This document shows positions 33,841 to 45,316 of a stretch of DNA of 64,000 bases, one piece after another (the first letter of the stretch is position 1; each line of letters starts with the position of its first letter). A program made the position numbers and the translations under genes. The stretch is from Bryoerythrophyllum caledonicum (lineage: Eukaryota > Streptophyta > Bryopsida > Pottiales > Pottiaceae). The notes beneath the pieces were generated by a model. The model ran no database searches, was not told the DNA's origin, and saw only the letters and a list, made by a program, of their open reading frames with translations. The DNA lies in NCBI GenBank assembly GCA_963971425.1, contig OZ020520.1, positions 11,159,807 through 11,223,806 of the forward strand, in the 5' to 3' direction.

Positions 33841-35192
33841 ATTGCGATTGAAGAACAGACAGTGTGGTAAGAAACAAACCGAAGCCATTACGTTGAACCA
33901 TCACATACCTCCTTCGACAGCTTCTTTAACTCCTTCACTAACTCCTTGACAGTCTTGTCAATGCCCCTCGTGATTTGCACTGGGTTGGCACCTGCTGCGA
34001 CAACCTGTGTAGCCTCTCTCGGTCAGAATCCCAACTCCACTTGGTCTCAATTACAATACATTCTTCTGTGACCATAAAAGCAGCAGCAGATGGAGAAAAA
34101 ACTGTAAGTGCGCAATAGACGTACCTTGACACCCTCAGCGATTAGCCCCTGCGAGAGGACGACAGAGGTGGTGGTTCCGTCCCCAGCCAAGTCGTTGGTC
34201 TTGGCAGCCGCCTGCCTCACTAACTTGGCTCCTATGTTCTCCACTGCGTCCTCGAGCTCGACCTGAACATTCACATCGTTCAATTACCATTTCAATTGCA
34301 CTGCTCCGCTAATCAATCAGACGCAAATTCTCACACAGCAGACAGGATAACGGCCACAAACCTCCTTCGCCACAGTCACACCATCGTTCACAATCTTAGG
34401 CGACCCATACTTGCTCTCGAGCACAACATTCCGTCCTTTAGGTCCCAAAGTAACGCCAACAAGGTCCGCAAGCTTGTCAACTCCAGCCTAACCACAACCA
34501 AACCAAAGTCAGAAGAGAGACACCATCAATACCCGCAACACAATTGGCGCTAAACTCTCACCTCCGACAATACAAGACAAAAGAATTCCTGATACGGAAA
34601 ACGACAACACCAAAAAAAAATCTCGCACTACACACGCTTAAAGCAAAACAGAATGTGAGAGCGCCAAACCCTCGCCTATACACGATTGCCATCAGTCTTC
34701 ACAAGAAAATCGCAACCAATAGACGAAACCAGAACGGGAATGTGAGAGCGCCAAACCTTACCTCCTCAGAAATCCTTAGCACAAATGACATCAATCTTCA
34801 CACGAAAGCAACGCACCACAGCAAAAAGCAATTCACAAACCACAAACATAACTGGAATCACCGCGTCAAATCCTCACCTCCAATCAACAATGCGAACAAC
34901 GCAAACACCATTAATCATCTCTACACCAGAACACACAAACAAAGAGAGCCAAACCCTGACTCACCTGCATTCTCTTGATAGCGGAGCCGTCCTTGTTGAA
35001 GTGAAGCTCCTTGGCGGCCTTTACCGTGGTCACGCGGCGCGCGGCCCGCTGCTGCCTCGCGGCGCCACGGAACGCAACGCGGCCCATGGCAGCGGAGGAG
35101 CTCAGGGACGACGCAGCAGCATCGGCGGGCGTCATCACGCGCAGAGAAGCAGTCGCGGCAGAGCCGGCCATAGCCATGGCGGTGGCAGCCAT
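31932..35192 (-). CDS. CPN60B: Chloroplast chaperonin-60 subunit beta, ten exons
   Basis: Exons (high to low): 35192-34965, 34487-34362, 34262-34125, 34004-33909, 33710-33468, 33360-32701, 32587-32495, 32401-32309, 32200-32077, 31945-31932. All borders are GT-AG, the total is 1815 bases, and the product is 604 residues, normal for the family. Residues 1 to about 58 are an Ala/Arg/Ser-rich plastid transit peptide; the mature part starts near [13 protein letters not shown]. GroEL-type motifs include [30 protein letters not shown] (145-154), APGFGERK and [10 protein letters not shown]. The tiny last exon (14 bases) restores the conserved ending ...NPMDASGYGY. The protein forms the stromal Cpn60 alpha/beta tetradecamer that folds Rubisco large subunit and other proteins using ATP. 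No lesion was seen. It shares an 880-bp upstream region with the gene at 36072. Confidence 0.96.
33764..33838. repeat. (GA)n microsatellite in CPN60B intron 4
   Basis: About 30 GA units on the plus strand, hence a long CT tract in the CPN60B transcript. It lies in the intron between exons 4 and 5, starting about 55 bases upstream of the exon 5 acceptor. Confidence 0.9.
34650..34790. repeat. Short tandem duplication in CPN60B intron 1
   Basis: GAATGTGAGAGCGCCAAACC occurs at about 34650 and again, as GGAATGTGAGAGCGCCAAACC, at about 34737; the sequence after each (CATCAGTCTTCACAAGAAA and CATCAATCTTCACACGAAA) is also similar. The period is about 88-98 bases. Confidence 0.6.
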
Positions 35193-36071
35193 CACGCAAC
35201 CTCCTAAACACACACGGTAGACGAATGCGAGAGAGAATTCAAGGGATAAGACGAGATGTGCACACAGCGAGGAGACGCGGAACGGATGGGCTTATGAAGA
35301 GCCCAGAGGATGATGCGAGCTCCAGAAGCTTCTCCAAATCCTTAACCCCTGCACATCCACTTCCTCCGCTGCCTGGGTTTTGCTCGCTCCACTTTTCTGT
35401 AACCACCCATTTGCGGATGACATCGTCTCTCTCGCTGCGACGAGGATAACGCCCTCTGTTGGTCCGTCTCGAGAACCTTACCCTGCTTATGTACGCCACC
35501 GACCTTTTACCCTGTTTGTACCCGTCACCGCTTCATGTTTCCTTGCGCTTTGATGACGAGACTATCGTCATGGTTGCTGTTGTCGAGGAAACCTAACGAG
35601 AGCAATTCCTTGTGGTGATGGTTGAGGTTTGCTGGAACGTTGATGGTTGAAGGTGAGATGATTTTGCGTGCTTTTGGAGCATGTGGGTCTGCTTCTGTTG
35701 TTTGATTACTGGAGGTTATGTGCAAACTTTTGAGGCTGTAGACGATTTGTGATGTGTTATGAACTTCGTGTGAGTTGCTGCCATTGGAGTTGATGGAAGA
35801 ATTCGGCGGTCAGTTTGGTCTTGTAGGTTTGATCAGTGGATGAGGTTGTTACACAGAGAAGTAGGTAGTAATTCGTGTTTTGTTTTTTCAATCCTTCTGG
35901 AGGTTTTGGAGGTTTTGGACATGAATTGGTATGTGTTGATTGGTTGAAGCGATAGAGAATTGAAATGCTTATTGGCTGACTGGTGTGTTGATAGGCGTGT
36001 AGGAGGGGAGGTGAACCAGGGGTTTGAAGGGAAATCAGACTTTACAGCTTGAGAGATATTCTTCGTTCAGG
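35193..36071. promoter_or_regulatory. Shared upstream region between CPN60B (-) and the membrane-protein gene (+)
   Basis: The two genes are divergent with 879 bases between start codons, so their promoters and 5' leaders must lie here. The sequence is less AT-rich near CPN60B. I cannot point to a convincing TATA box. A CAG|G immediately before the ATG at 36072 could be a 5'UTR splice acceptor. Confidence 0.5.
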
Positions 36072-36545
36072 ATGTCGTGGTTATGGGAGAAGAGTGGGAC
36101 ATGGCGATGGGTGGTGATGAACAGCAAGCACTCCAAGGGCTTCTTCGTGGCGTTCACGAGCGTGTGTCTCATGGGGTCATGGGCGCTGGGAGAGGCCGTG
36201 ATGCGCACCACCAACCTCTCTCAAACGCAGCTGGATGAAGAGCTCCGGAGAAAAGCCAGATCAGACTCGATGATGGTGGGGAGGGTGAACAAGGAGCGAT
36301 TGGGACAGTTGCTGGGGGAGATTCAGCGCAAGGAGAATACCGAAGACAGGTACGCTGCAGCGCTGCGTGGGGAGACTCTCACAGGTCCTCCAGATGCTCG
36401 TGTGAGAGGCGGCGCAGGGACGAGTATGCAGAAGCTTGGACAAGCTTCTCCCTCCTCTTCTTCTTCCAAAGACAACATTGCCGTCTCCTTGCAAACTGGA
36501 CCAGGTGCTGCAGCGGAGAGAACCTCGACCGCCACAACCTCGTGA
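36072..36545 (+). CDS. Small plant-conserved single-pass membrane protein, function unknown
   Basis: The 157-residue product begins MSWLWEKSGTWRWVV, has a hydrophobic segment at about residues 23-42 (GFFVAFTSVCLMGSWALGEA), then a basic/acidic helix ending LRRKARSDSMMVGRVNKERL, GEIQRKENTEDRY and AALRGETLTG, and a Ser/Thr/Ala-rich, probably disordered tail. The W-W-E-K-x-G-T-W-R-W start and the RKE-x-T-x-DRY-x-AALRGETLT block look like a short protein family shared by plants, from memory only. An in-frame ATG at 36024 would add 16 residues (MKGNQTLQLERYSSFR); I prefer 36072 because the family-like text starts there. Location (organelle or endomembrane) cannot be told from the sequence. Confidence 0.75.
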   Translation: MSWLWEKSGTWRWVVMNSKHSKGFFVAFTSVCLMGSWALGEAVMRTTNLSQTQLDEELRRKARSDSMMVGRVNKERLGQLLGEIQRKENTEDRYAAALRGETLTGPPDARVRGGAGTSMQKLGQASPSSSSSKDNIAVSLQTGPGAAAERTSTATTS

Positions 36546-36583
36546 AGCAAGCAATTCAAGCTGTAAGTTGTCTTGTGTATCGG

Positions 36584-37077
36584 GTGAATTGAATTGGATG
36601 CCAAATGTCTTTGACTGACCACAAACATGGCTGCAAATTGGCTTGAGATTGGTGAAGCTTTTCACATGATCAAACCAACCTGATTGCCCAAGTTCAACTC
36701 AATCTACAGAAGTGAAAATACCGTTGAAATTATTGTTAGGATTGTAGTTTGATGGTAGGAATGTTTGATCAATTCAATTGTGTAGCTCTTACTTTCTCAA
36801 GCTATTTTGAATGATTGTCTTCTGGATCAGGTGAATTGAATTGGATGCCAAATGTCTTTGGTTGAACACGAAGAGAACGCGAACATGGCTGCAATTGGTT
36901 TGAGATTGGTGAAGCTTTTCACATGATCAAACCAACCTGATTGCCCAAGTTCAACTCAAGCTACAGTTGTAAAAATACCGTTGAAATTACTGTTGGGATT
37001 ATAGTTTGATGGTAGGAATGTTTAATCAATTCAATTGTGTAGCTCTTACTTTTTCAAGCTATTTTGAATGATTGTGA
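36584..37077. repeat. 247-bp tandem duplication downstream of the membrane-protein gene
   Basis: GTGAATTGAATTGGATGCCA starts at 36584 and 36831. The following bases (AAATGTCTTTG, TTGAGATTGGTGAAGCTTTT, CACATGATCAAACC, GTAGCTCTTACTTT) match throughout, with a few substitutions and one small insertion. It probably lies in the 3'UTR or just beyond. Confidence 0.85.
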
Positions 37078-37267
37078 GCTGGGTGCTGTAGACATGGTAC
37101 ATTTGTTCGCAATTCCTGGTTGCTTATTGCCATTGATTTTCTGGCCATTGAGCAGATGTGATGTGCATTCTCTATTGAAGCTGGCTGTGATTAGGGATCT
37201 GAGCCTTACATTTCACCGGGGTTTGCCTATACAACGACCTAAATTCGCTTTAGTTCTAACATGTCAT

Positions 37268-37496
37268 ACTACACTAAAATTGAGATGAGGTTTAGTGTTA
37301 AGTACAATAAATGGTTTATACCTATTATAAGTTTTTACCTTTGATGTGGATTTTTACTAAGAGCACAACTATCTATACTATTTAAAGAGGGGATCATTGT
37401 AAACATAGTTGGTAAAAATATTCATCAATAGTAAAAACTTATAGATTTACAAGTCATTTACTATGCTTAACACTTAATCTTAATTTTAAAGTAGTG
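37268..37496. mobile_element. Small TIR element (MITE), about 230 bp
   Basis: The left end ACTACACTAAAATTGAGATG and the right end, reverse-complemented CTACTTTAAAATTAAGATTA, are imperfect inverted repeats. Symmetry continues inward (TTTAGTGTTAAGTACAATAA, ATAAGTTTTTAC). No gene is present. TSD not clear. Confidence 0.55.
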
Positions 37497-37499
37497 GAC

Positions 37500-39440
37500 C
37501 CCGTTGTCCTCAATGGGGCATGGGTAGTCTCTAGTTAAGTCTCCGTCTCCCTCCTTGGAAACTCCGCCCAATACCTCCCAATTAAGTCCTTATGGTCCCT
37601 CCATGTAGCTTCATGGGGGTTGTTGAAATTGTCACGTGGCTTCACCTTGTCGACCTGTGTTCCTTTCTTTTATACAATAGGAAAAAGAGAAGAGACCACC
37701 TTGTGTTTATAGCATGCTTCATTATGTTACTATTTTATCATGCTTACGACAAGTGCATTTTTTATATCAAAGCTACATACAGACATGGTAAATATACATA
37801 TCGAAGGGAAGACTAATATAGAAGCCTAACGGTGTATCATTGAGAATGGATATCCCTTTCTTCAAAGATAGAGAATAGTCATTCTTCTCCTTTGAAGAAT
37901 GGGCTTTAGATAATTGCTTCCCATCTCCATTGGAGCAAAATGTCCATTCTCCAACATTTCTCAATTTTCATAGATTCATTTGAGGTGTCACGTGGTGAAA
38001 AATGGATAATGGTTCCAAAAGAGCCCTATAAATCCTCCCATCCATTCTCAACTTCACATAATCTTTCATTTGAGAATGATGTGACACCCTTAGTGTTTTT
38101 CGATTGGATTCTTGATAATCAATGCTTGTGCTTATGTGTCATTCTCATAAAGACTTCTTCAGTACTTATCCACCCTTTAAAGAATAGGAGTTGGATGTGT
38201 AGAGTTGATTATTAAATGTTACAATAAAATTTTAAAATTTTAGTATTGAAAATCAAATTACTCTCATTGATCTCTATGGTTCTCATTTGTACATAAATAG
38301 CTGAATGAGTTAATAGTTCTTTATACAACATTATAATATTGTGGACAAAATATGTATAAAACTTGAAAATCTAGAAATACGAGGTTACGACTAATAAAAA
38401 TCTAAAAAATCTAAAAAAACCCAGCTCAATCTCAATGTTTGGCATGTAAATAGTCATAATGACTATAAAAAAATAGGTGTAGATCCTCATTGTCCTCAAC
38501 AAGGTAGAGGTAGTCCTGGCACGAGACCTTGTCTCAACTTAACAACTTTAATGGCTACAATTACTATTGAAATACAGTTAGTTGAAGGCGATTGTTCTCC
38601 GCTCCTCAATCCAATTTAGGATGGCGGATAGAAAGAAATTCACAATCCAATTTTTGGTTGAAGGCGGAGGGATGTGGATATATATATTTGAAAGTTATAA
38701 TGTTTGAAGTGAAGAAAGAGGTTTAAGTCTTTCTTGAGATAAAAGAATTAGCATATCTAACCTAGATTCCATCATCCAAAATCTACGCGGCTTGAACATG
38801 CATCCACTCACATTATTGTTTTTTAGTTTTCTATGCTGCTATCAATACTAACCTAGATCCCAACACTCCAAATGCACACGTCTCGTACATGACAGAATCC
38901 ATCTCTCCCGTAACAATTACAACATTAACTTCCTCGGACATAGATCTTAGAATTAACCCTTTAAAGCCGATGAACTAACAAGGCCTAGAAGAATCTATGA
39001 GTGTATTAGATCATGGAGAACAACATCTATACAAAGGGTACATTTCATCACAACCCTACTTCACAAAAATCATTGTAGCTCGCCAATGCTTGCATCGATT
39101 CTGATGGCGCTCGTCTCGGTAAATGCTCATTTTGCTCTACTTCTAAATTTTTCTCAGAGGTGACTTTTAGGGCTTGCTACAAAGTTTCACATGTCCAATC
39201 AACCCAAAAATGGATATAGGGCCTTACAGAGTAAAGAAATCTATGTCCAAAGCACATGCATGTATCGAGAGTCGTCTCTCCCAATACAAACTCGTCTGAA
39301 ATATTTGCAACCCTTAGAAGAAAACATCCCCAATCTAGATTCCAGAGAGAAAAATGTACGCTTTCAGTACATCAATCCGTGTAGAGTCTTCTCGATCGTC
39401 GCAATCTTGTTCCTTTTCCTTTTTAGCAATCTCTTTCTCT
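37500..39440. other. AT-rich intergenic spacer
   Basis: I see no gene. 37840-37990 holds a short imperfect inverted repeat (CATTGAGAATGGATATCCC-like and CTCCATTGGAGC). The rest holds only chance frames. Confidence 0.4.
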
Positions 39441-39461
39441 CTTAACTATGGCGCTCAATCA

Positions 39462-39670
39462 GGACAACCTAAAACCAACCGGCGACCCAATATCGCTCCT
39501 TTCTATGCCCTTCCTACATTCTAGGGAAAAATGTAGCTTGTCTTCACATAACTTATGCATTAAACAACAAATTCATAAGTGATGTGATGGTCGGCCACAT
39601 CTTCTCCCTCAAATCTAGGAAGAATACACAAGGGAGCGGTATTGGGTTGCCAATTGATTTTTGGTTGTCC
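39462..39670. mobile_element. MITE family Y, copy 2
   Basis: Ends GGACAACCTAAAACCAACCG and, reverse-complemented, GGACAACCAAAAATCAATTG. Same family as 29600-29803. Confidence 0.65.
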
Positions 39671-39942
39671 GACTTTAGATTCCAAAAGGAAAATTCAATA
39701 CAATTTCAGGACAGCTAGCTCCCTCTACAATAGCCGTGTTTGTCTTACCAAAATTCACCATCATCTACCAAATCCATCCTTTGTATCTACCATAGGAATA
39801 GATAGCTTCCATTCCAACAGCATCTCCGGCTATTCTAACAAATGTTGTTAAAAAAGGAAGTTGAGTCTTCTCTATCTTCACAACCTCGTTCCTTTTTTCC
39901 CTTTTGCAACCCCCCCTCTCTCTTGGCTATGGCGCTCGACCA

Positions 39943-40152
39943 GGACAACCAAAAACTGACCAACAACCCAATACCACTCCCTTCTATGCTCTCTATAGAT
40001 TTTAGAGTAAAATGTAGCTTGTCTTGACATAACTTATGCATTAACCAACAAATTCATAAGTGATGTGATGACCATCCACATCTCCTTATTGGAATCTATG
40101 AAGGATACAGAAGGGAGCAATATTGGGTTGCCAATTGGTTTCCGAATGTTCC
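39943..40152. mobile_element. MITE family Y, copy 3
   Basis: Ends GGACAACCAAAAACTGACCA and, reverse-complemented, GGAACATTCGGAAACCAATT. It arose from copy 2 (or the reverse) by the 481-bp tandem duplication and not by a new insertion. Confidence 0.65.
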
Positions 40153-40808
40153 ACCTTAGATTCCAATAGGAAATTTTAATACGATATCAGTTCCCTCTAC
40201 AACAACACCATTTATCTGACCAAAATTCACCATCATCTACCCTTGTATCTACCACGGTAATAGATAGCTCCCATTATTCTATTGTATCTACCACAGTAGT
40301 AGATAGCTCCGGCAATTCTAACAGATGCTGTTGGAAAAGTTCTCTATCGTCGCATCTTCGTTTGCTTTTTTCCCTTTAGCAAGCTCTCTCGCTCACTCTC
40401 TCGTGGCTATGGCGCTCGACCAGTGGGTACGACGCCTCACTCCTCTGTCGTGCGAGCAATCGTACTACTGTACCACTCCTTCCTTCCACTGACAGGCAAC
40501 GACCGAACAAACAAACAAACAAACAATGAAACCATCGCCTCAGACCTTGAAGCGTGGGGGTGATTGTGCTTCAGATCCGTCGACTAGCTTCTCTTTGACG
40601 GGTAATAAGTGAACTCGTCGGAGTGCCGCGTCTAGCGAGCGAGAGAGAGAGAGAGATGCGGTAGGTAACATTGGTTGCAGGAATCCGGGACGAACGTGAT
40701 GAGGGAGAGTGAACATGTCGCGGGAGAAGTAGTGGCAATGAAGATGGTTTAGGAGTTGGTGGGTTCCGAGACCAGATACTTGGTTGGTTTGTGAATTTTG
40801 TGTTGGGG

Positions 40809-42557
40809 ATGGAGGCGGCGAGCCATCCTGCGGTGCATCCTGTGGCGGTGGCGGTGGCGCCGCAGCCTGGAGGAGGGGATGGTGGCGCGGTGGTGGCGCC
40901 GCCGGCGGTGCGGATGAAGGACTTTTGGGGATCGCCAGGCACGCTGGGGGGGCTGGCGCTTCGCGTGGCGCAGCTGGCCTTCGCGCTCACCTCGCTCTGC
41001 ATCATGGTCTCCATCGTCGGCTTCTCCTCCGTCACCGCATTCTGGTATGATCAATCTCCAAACACTGTGCACCCAGTAATAGGAATTCACTTTGGGATGT
41101 TGGCTTCTTGGTGATGATCTTGTTGCCAGCTTCTTCTGCTCCCTCACCACATTGTTTGGTATCAATCTTGCTCATTCTAGTGCGTGGACGAGGGTTTTGA
41201 CCTAGTAATAGGAATTCTGGATGTGCCTCATGGCGACGATGATTTTGTTGAATTCTGGTGTGAATCTTGCTTGAATTTCTGTCTGGGAAGGAGGTGACAG
41301 TCGAGGGTTTTGACCGAGTTTTTTCTTCAATGGGAATTGATTGGAAGATGAGCTGAAAAAAGGGGAAAGGATGATTGTTTATTGTGTTTCTGGTGGTACT
41401 AGGTAAGGGCATCTGTCGTGCCAACAGTAGAACAATCGAATCATGGGAATAACTCCTTTGTACCTTGAATATTCCGGGGAAGGAGGAGACAATGGAGGTT
41501 TATCTACCTAGTGAATGCTCTTATGGTTCCTACAATATAAGTCTGATTTTGAATTGTTTGCAAGCCTGAGGTGCTTTGTTAGCAGATGAAGGAAAATACA
41601 TTGAAGCTGGTAAATCATTAGGGTTGGTTGCTACTGAGCCTTTGAAATTTCTTTTGTATATCTGGGGATGCTCTAAGCGCTAGGATGGAAGTGCAGACAT
41701 TTATGAATAAAATCATAGGAGTCCAAGTTGTAGGGCACGATTTTTTTACTTTTTTTCTTCTTCTTGATGTATGATTCAACTTTTTTTTCTTTCTTACGAG
41801 ATTTCATTCAAGGTCAAGTGAGCTTTGACAATTCATTTATTGTTGTTCTTGTGGGCACTGTTGGGGTTAACTATTTTGTTCATCACGTTTGGTTGTAAGG
41901 CTCCTTGTAAATTGGTGGAATTAAATCCAATTTGATGTGGTACTGTGAGTGGTGAGAGTGTATATTATGCTTCTTGTTTTGGAGAAGAGAGGAAATTTAC
42001 AGGTTTAGGCTTCCAACTAAATTGCACCTTCTTCACTTGTGGTGCAGTTTTCTTGTGGCGGCCATGGTATTTCAGTGCATCTGGAGCCTGTGTTTAGGGA
42101 TGTTGGATTCCTATGCGTTGCTGACAAAGAGATCCCTTCGAAACTCACTGCTGGCGAGCCTTTTTGTTGTCGGTGATTGGGTAAGAAAACAACTCAATGC
42201 TTTTTCGTTCATGTTTACATGTCTGTATCCAAACTATTCCAAGATAAATCTCCCCTTTCATTTATTCATTGAATTCAGCTCCTTTTTTCAAGTTCTAGTA
42301 AATTATTTGAGGTTTCTTTTAAATCAATTATAAAAAGTTTGAAGGTGAAATGATTGTTGCAGGTGACTTCAACTATGACGTTTGCTGGAGCCTGCGCCGC
42401 AGCTGGAATTACAGTGCTTATTGACAATGATCTAAATCAGTGTGGCCCCAACCACTGCAGCCGATTTGAGGCGGCGGCCGCCATGGCGTTCATGAGCTGG
42501 GTCACCACCACCATTTCCTTCTTCTTCTCATTCTGGCTCCTTGCCACTTGCAGGTAG
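40809..42557 (+). CDS. CASP-like protein (group 5), four-span membrane protein, three exons
   Basis: Exons 40809-41044, 42048-42180 and 42363-42557 join in phase (TG|T for Cys, then phase 0) to 187 residues. After a Gly/Ala/Pro-rich cytosolic N-terminus, four membrane segments lie at about 47-73, 79-100, 122-141 and 163-184. Signatures of the CASP/DUF588 family are visible: [42 protein letters not shown] and the extracellular C-x-x-N-H-C with RFEAA. The ending FWLLATCR is typical of group 5 CASP-like proteins, which are plasma-membrane proteins. Founding members scaffold Casparian-strip assembly; group 5 roles are mostly unknown. The first intron is about 1 kb, long for this window. I chose the ATG at 40809 over one at 40791, which adds MNFVLG and is less family-like. 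Confidence 0.9.
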
Positions 42558-43534
42558 CACACAACTTTCTCTCTCCCTCTTCACCTTGTATATCAGACTC
42601 ATAATGCTATCATTGTTGTGATTGAATCACTCTTTCATTGCAGCCAATGTTTGCAAGAGACCCTATCAAGTTTACTAAGGGTTTGTGTAGATTAGGAAAA
42701 AAAAGGTCTCACTTCAGACGGTCCTCGCTATTTTAGGACTGTTTGATGAGACTCACTATGTTGTAGGATTACTTTAATTGTGGAGTAGAGTTACCATGGG
42801 ATCATAGGCAAAGAGGGGATTTAGGATTGTATTATTATTCTAGGAGAGGGACATGAGTTGTGTTTGAGAAAGGCTTCACATGGGAAATAGCACGTGGTAT
42901 AGGGTTCATTTATGCTTTTGTGGTGTTAGCCTCCAAACTTGCAATAAATCTTTGTTTGTGGGAGCAAGGTTGATTCTTCTTTGTTTTAGGGTTTAGGATT
43001 TTTTGGTCCTAAACCCTGGCCTTTGGTTATTGTTTGATTTTGAGATTTTGAATAATACTTGGACAGCCTTTCCCAAATAGAGTTAGTCATAAAATCTTTT
43101 TTGAAGAGGAAAATAGTGGGTAAAAATTGGGTTTTTGAGATTTGAGCATGGTTAGAATGGGTTTTATTGGTTGTGTTTGAAGTGAAGGTAAAACAAGGAT
43201 CTACTATGGGAGGATGCATGTATTAATCTCATGGGAATTGAATGCGACATATTATGGGAGGATGCATGTATTAATCTCATGGGAATTGAATGCGACGTAT
43301 TGTTCTTCAGTAACTATTCTTCATTGCTTACAAGTTTTTTCATTGGTGAGTTTATCCTTCAAATCAAGAGGGAACTAAGTAGTATGTTATTCATGCAACT
43401 TTTTAATCTAACGTGCATTGTTTTTGGTGAAAAAAGAGGTTAGATTGCCCAAGGAAGTTACAGATAATCCTTTCAGCAATAGAATGTCGTGTACATACTA
43501 CATATAATAGGTGTTAGACTGTCTGTCCGTTGCT
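42558..43534. other. Downstream spacer with a 48-bp tandem duplication
   Basis: ATGGGAGGATGCATGTATTA starts at 43206 and 43254; the 48-base unit is nearly identical in both copies. No other gene or RNA is seen. Confidence 0.6.
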
Positions 43535-43608
43535 CCCTAAATCCTAACCTAACCCTAATCCTAAATCCTAACCTAACCCTAATCCTAAATCCTAAACCCT
43601 AAACCTAA
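43535..43608. repeat. Degenerate telomere-like (CCCTAAA-type) repeat, interstitial
   Basis: The tract is made of CCCTAA, TCCTAA and ACCTAA words in a higher-order unit of about 25 bases (CCTAAATCCTAACCTAACCC). Plant telomeres are (CCCTAAA)n. It is short, imperfect and internal. Confidence 0.8.
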
Positions 43609-43689
43609 GACTTCACCGGAATATGTGTGTTGTTGTTGGTGAACGTCGTGTGGATTTAGGCAACCGTACATTTCTAGAGTGGTTCCTGG

Positions 43690-43931
43690 CGCTGGGAGGG
43701 CATGTTGGAGAAGATGAAGGATGACATAATCAGGTGTCCACGGGCGATGATTGTCGGCAATCACACCTTGAACGGCTTGATCAATGCCGTCTATGGAGGA
43801 ATTGCTGACGTTGAAGCAAATGCGTGCGAGTACTTCAGCGGTTGTGCCATCCTTGCCGCACGGAATGACGGCGTTTCGCGGATCAACGCACAACGTCCTG
43901 AGGGATGCAATTTGCAATCTAAAATATAATA
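43690..43931 (+). pseudogene. Helitron helicase fragment (PIF1-like)
   Basis: The frame 43702-43929 reads RCPRAMIVGNHTLNGLINAV, YGGIADVEANACEYFSGCAI and LAARNDGVSRINAQR. The order Y-x-x-I, E-Y-F-x-x-(R/C)-A-I-L-A-x-(R/K)-N-x-x-V-x-x-(I/L)-N matches the inter-domain region of Helitron Rep-helicase proteins. Only about 70 residues remain and no Rep domain is present. Confidence 0.65.
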
Positions 43932-44350
43932 CCTCAAACAATTTTTTTTCTGAGGAGCACTAATAAAAAACCTTCCCCAGTCGAAACGAGAGGTACCGAT
44001 ACTAGTACTACATACTTCTCTTACATATCACATCTCCACTTCAAAATTCAAATTACTTAAAACTCAAAAGTTATGTTCCATGAAATTTCTAGTTGGTACA
44101 TGAAGTAGTAAAAAATTTCATAATACTTAGCAACAAATGTAGAGCACAATATTTGATAGGCAATCGAGGGATATGATTGTAACATGTATATATGATGGCT
44201 AACACATAATGTTGTAGATAGAGGCCAATATGTGACATCTAAGTAGCTAAGAATTTGGTTTCCTTAATGTTAATAAAAGAGGCATTTCAGTCAAACTTGA
44301 TGCATAAAATATCTAATTGCAAAAGACTTTGTGGCAAAGATATATCATAA
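43932..44350. other. AT-rich spacer
   Basis: No gene or repeat recognised between the helicase scrap and the PIF/Harbinger element. Confidence 0.4.
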
Positions 44351-45316
44351 GAGCATGGTTCCATGCAATGCCCGACCCGTCATCTCTGACGGGGTCAGGT
44401 CACTTCCATGTAGCCAGCTTCTCACCCTACCCAAAAAAACAAGGTGGGGTGTAGCTAATTATCTCGGGCAAGGTGGAGCCGCTTTTCAAGCCCGTCAATC
44501 TCCCCTTTCTTCCAACATACTAGTAAGAACGCCATGGATTGTGTTAGAATCACTTCACACATAAAGGTTGATTCCAAGTTTAACCCCCCTTAGTTCAGTT
44601 TAGGTTGAAGTGTCAAGTCCCACTTGTGCTCCCCATGCGTCATTTATGCTTCCTCTTTCTAGATCCAAATCATCTCATCTTTTTCTTTTACTCCTTTTGC
44701 ACATAAGGAACTTGTGAGTGATAGGAAGGACCTCTTTGCATTTGACCTTGAAGCTCTGACAACAAGTGCAATGAATATTTTGACATAGGAGCTTTGCACA
44801 AGGTTTAAGGTCAGTTTTGCTTCGTTTGTTTTTATTTTTTGCTTTCAGAAATGGCACATTTACAACACCATTGATGCACTATGTAGCACGCTGAATGTGC
44901 ACTGATTCAATAATGATGATTTTCTAGACCTAATCATGTTATTATTGATTGTTTTACTTGGGATTTTGCTTGGGATGATTTAATAGTGACAAAATAGGGC
45001 TGATTTTTTTTATTAATGTTTTCTTTTATGTGCTTGAGAAATGCAGAGGATTTTGAAGCAGTTTTTGGAGCATAGTATATTGGAAATTTATCTTGTTATT
45101 TGGAAGCAACATATTTTGGAGCACTTTAAAGTTTTATTGTACTTCAAGCATTATAAGTTATTATACATTTATATTCATATTTTGAATTAATTTCCTTTTC
45201 ATATAGAATCTGAATTGATTGTAATACATTGGGGTTTGAAAATAAATTATATTAATTTTATTTATCTACATTAAGGTATTCGGAGGTCTTCTTGCTATGT
45301 CTTCTTTCAACCATGG

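Larger units (their letters stand above)
39446..40410. repeat. 481-bp tandem duplication containing MITE family Y
   Basis: CTATGGCGCTC occurs at 39446, 39927 and 40407, spaced 481 and 480 bases. The two full units share the MITE and the sequence after it (CCAAAATTCACCATCATCTA, GATAGCT(T/C)CCATT, CTAACA(A/G)ATG). The third copy breaks off after CGACCAG, just upstream of the CASP-like gene. Confidence 0.8.

Noticed and set aside
34911..35220. Plus-strand frames across the CPN60B first exon
   Set aside because: They are antisense shadows of the GC-rich transit-peptide exon.
43535..43608. Chromosome end
   Set aside because: The tract is only about 75 bases, imperfect, and flanked on both sides by ordinary sequence.
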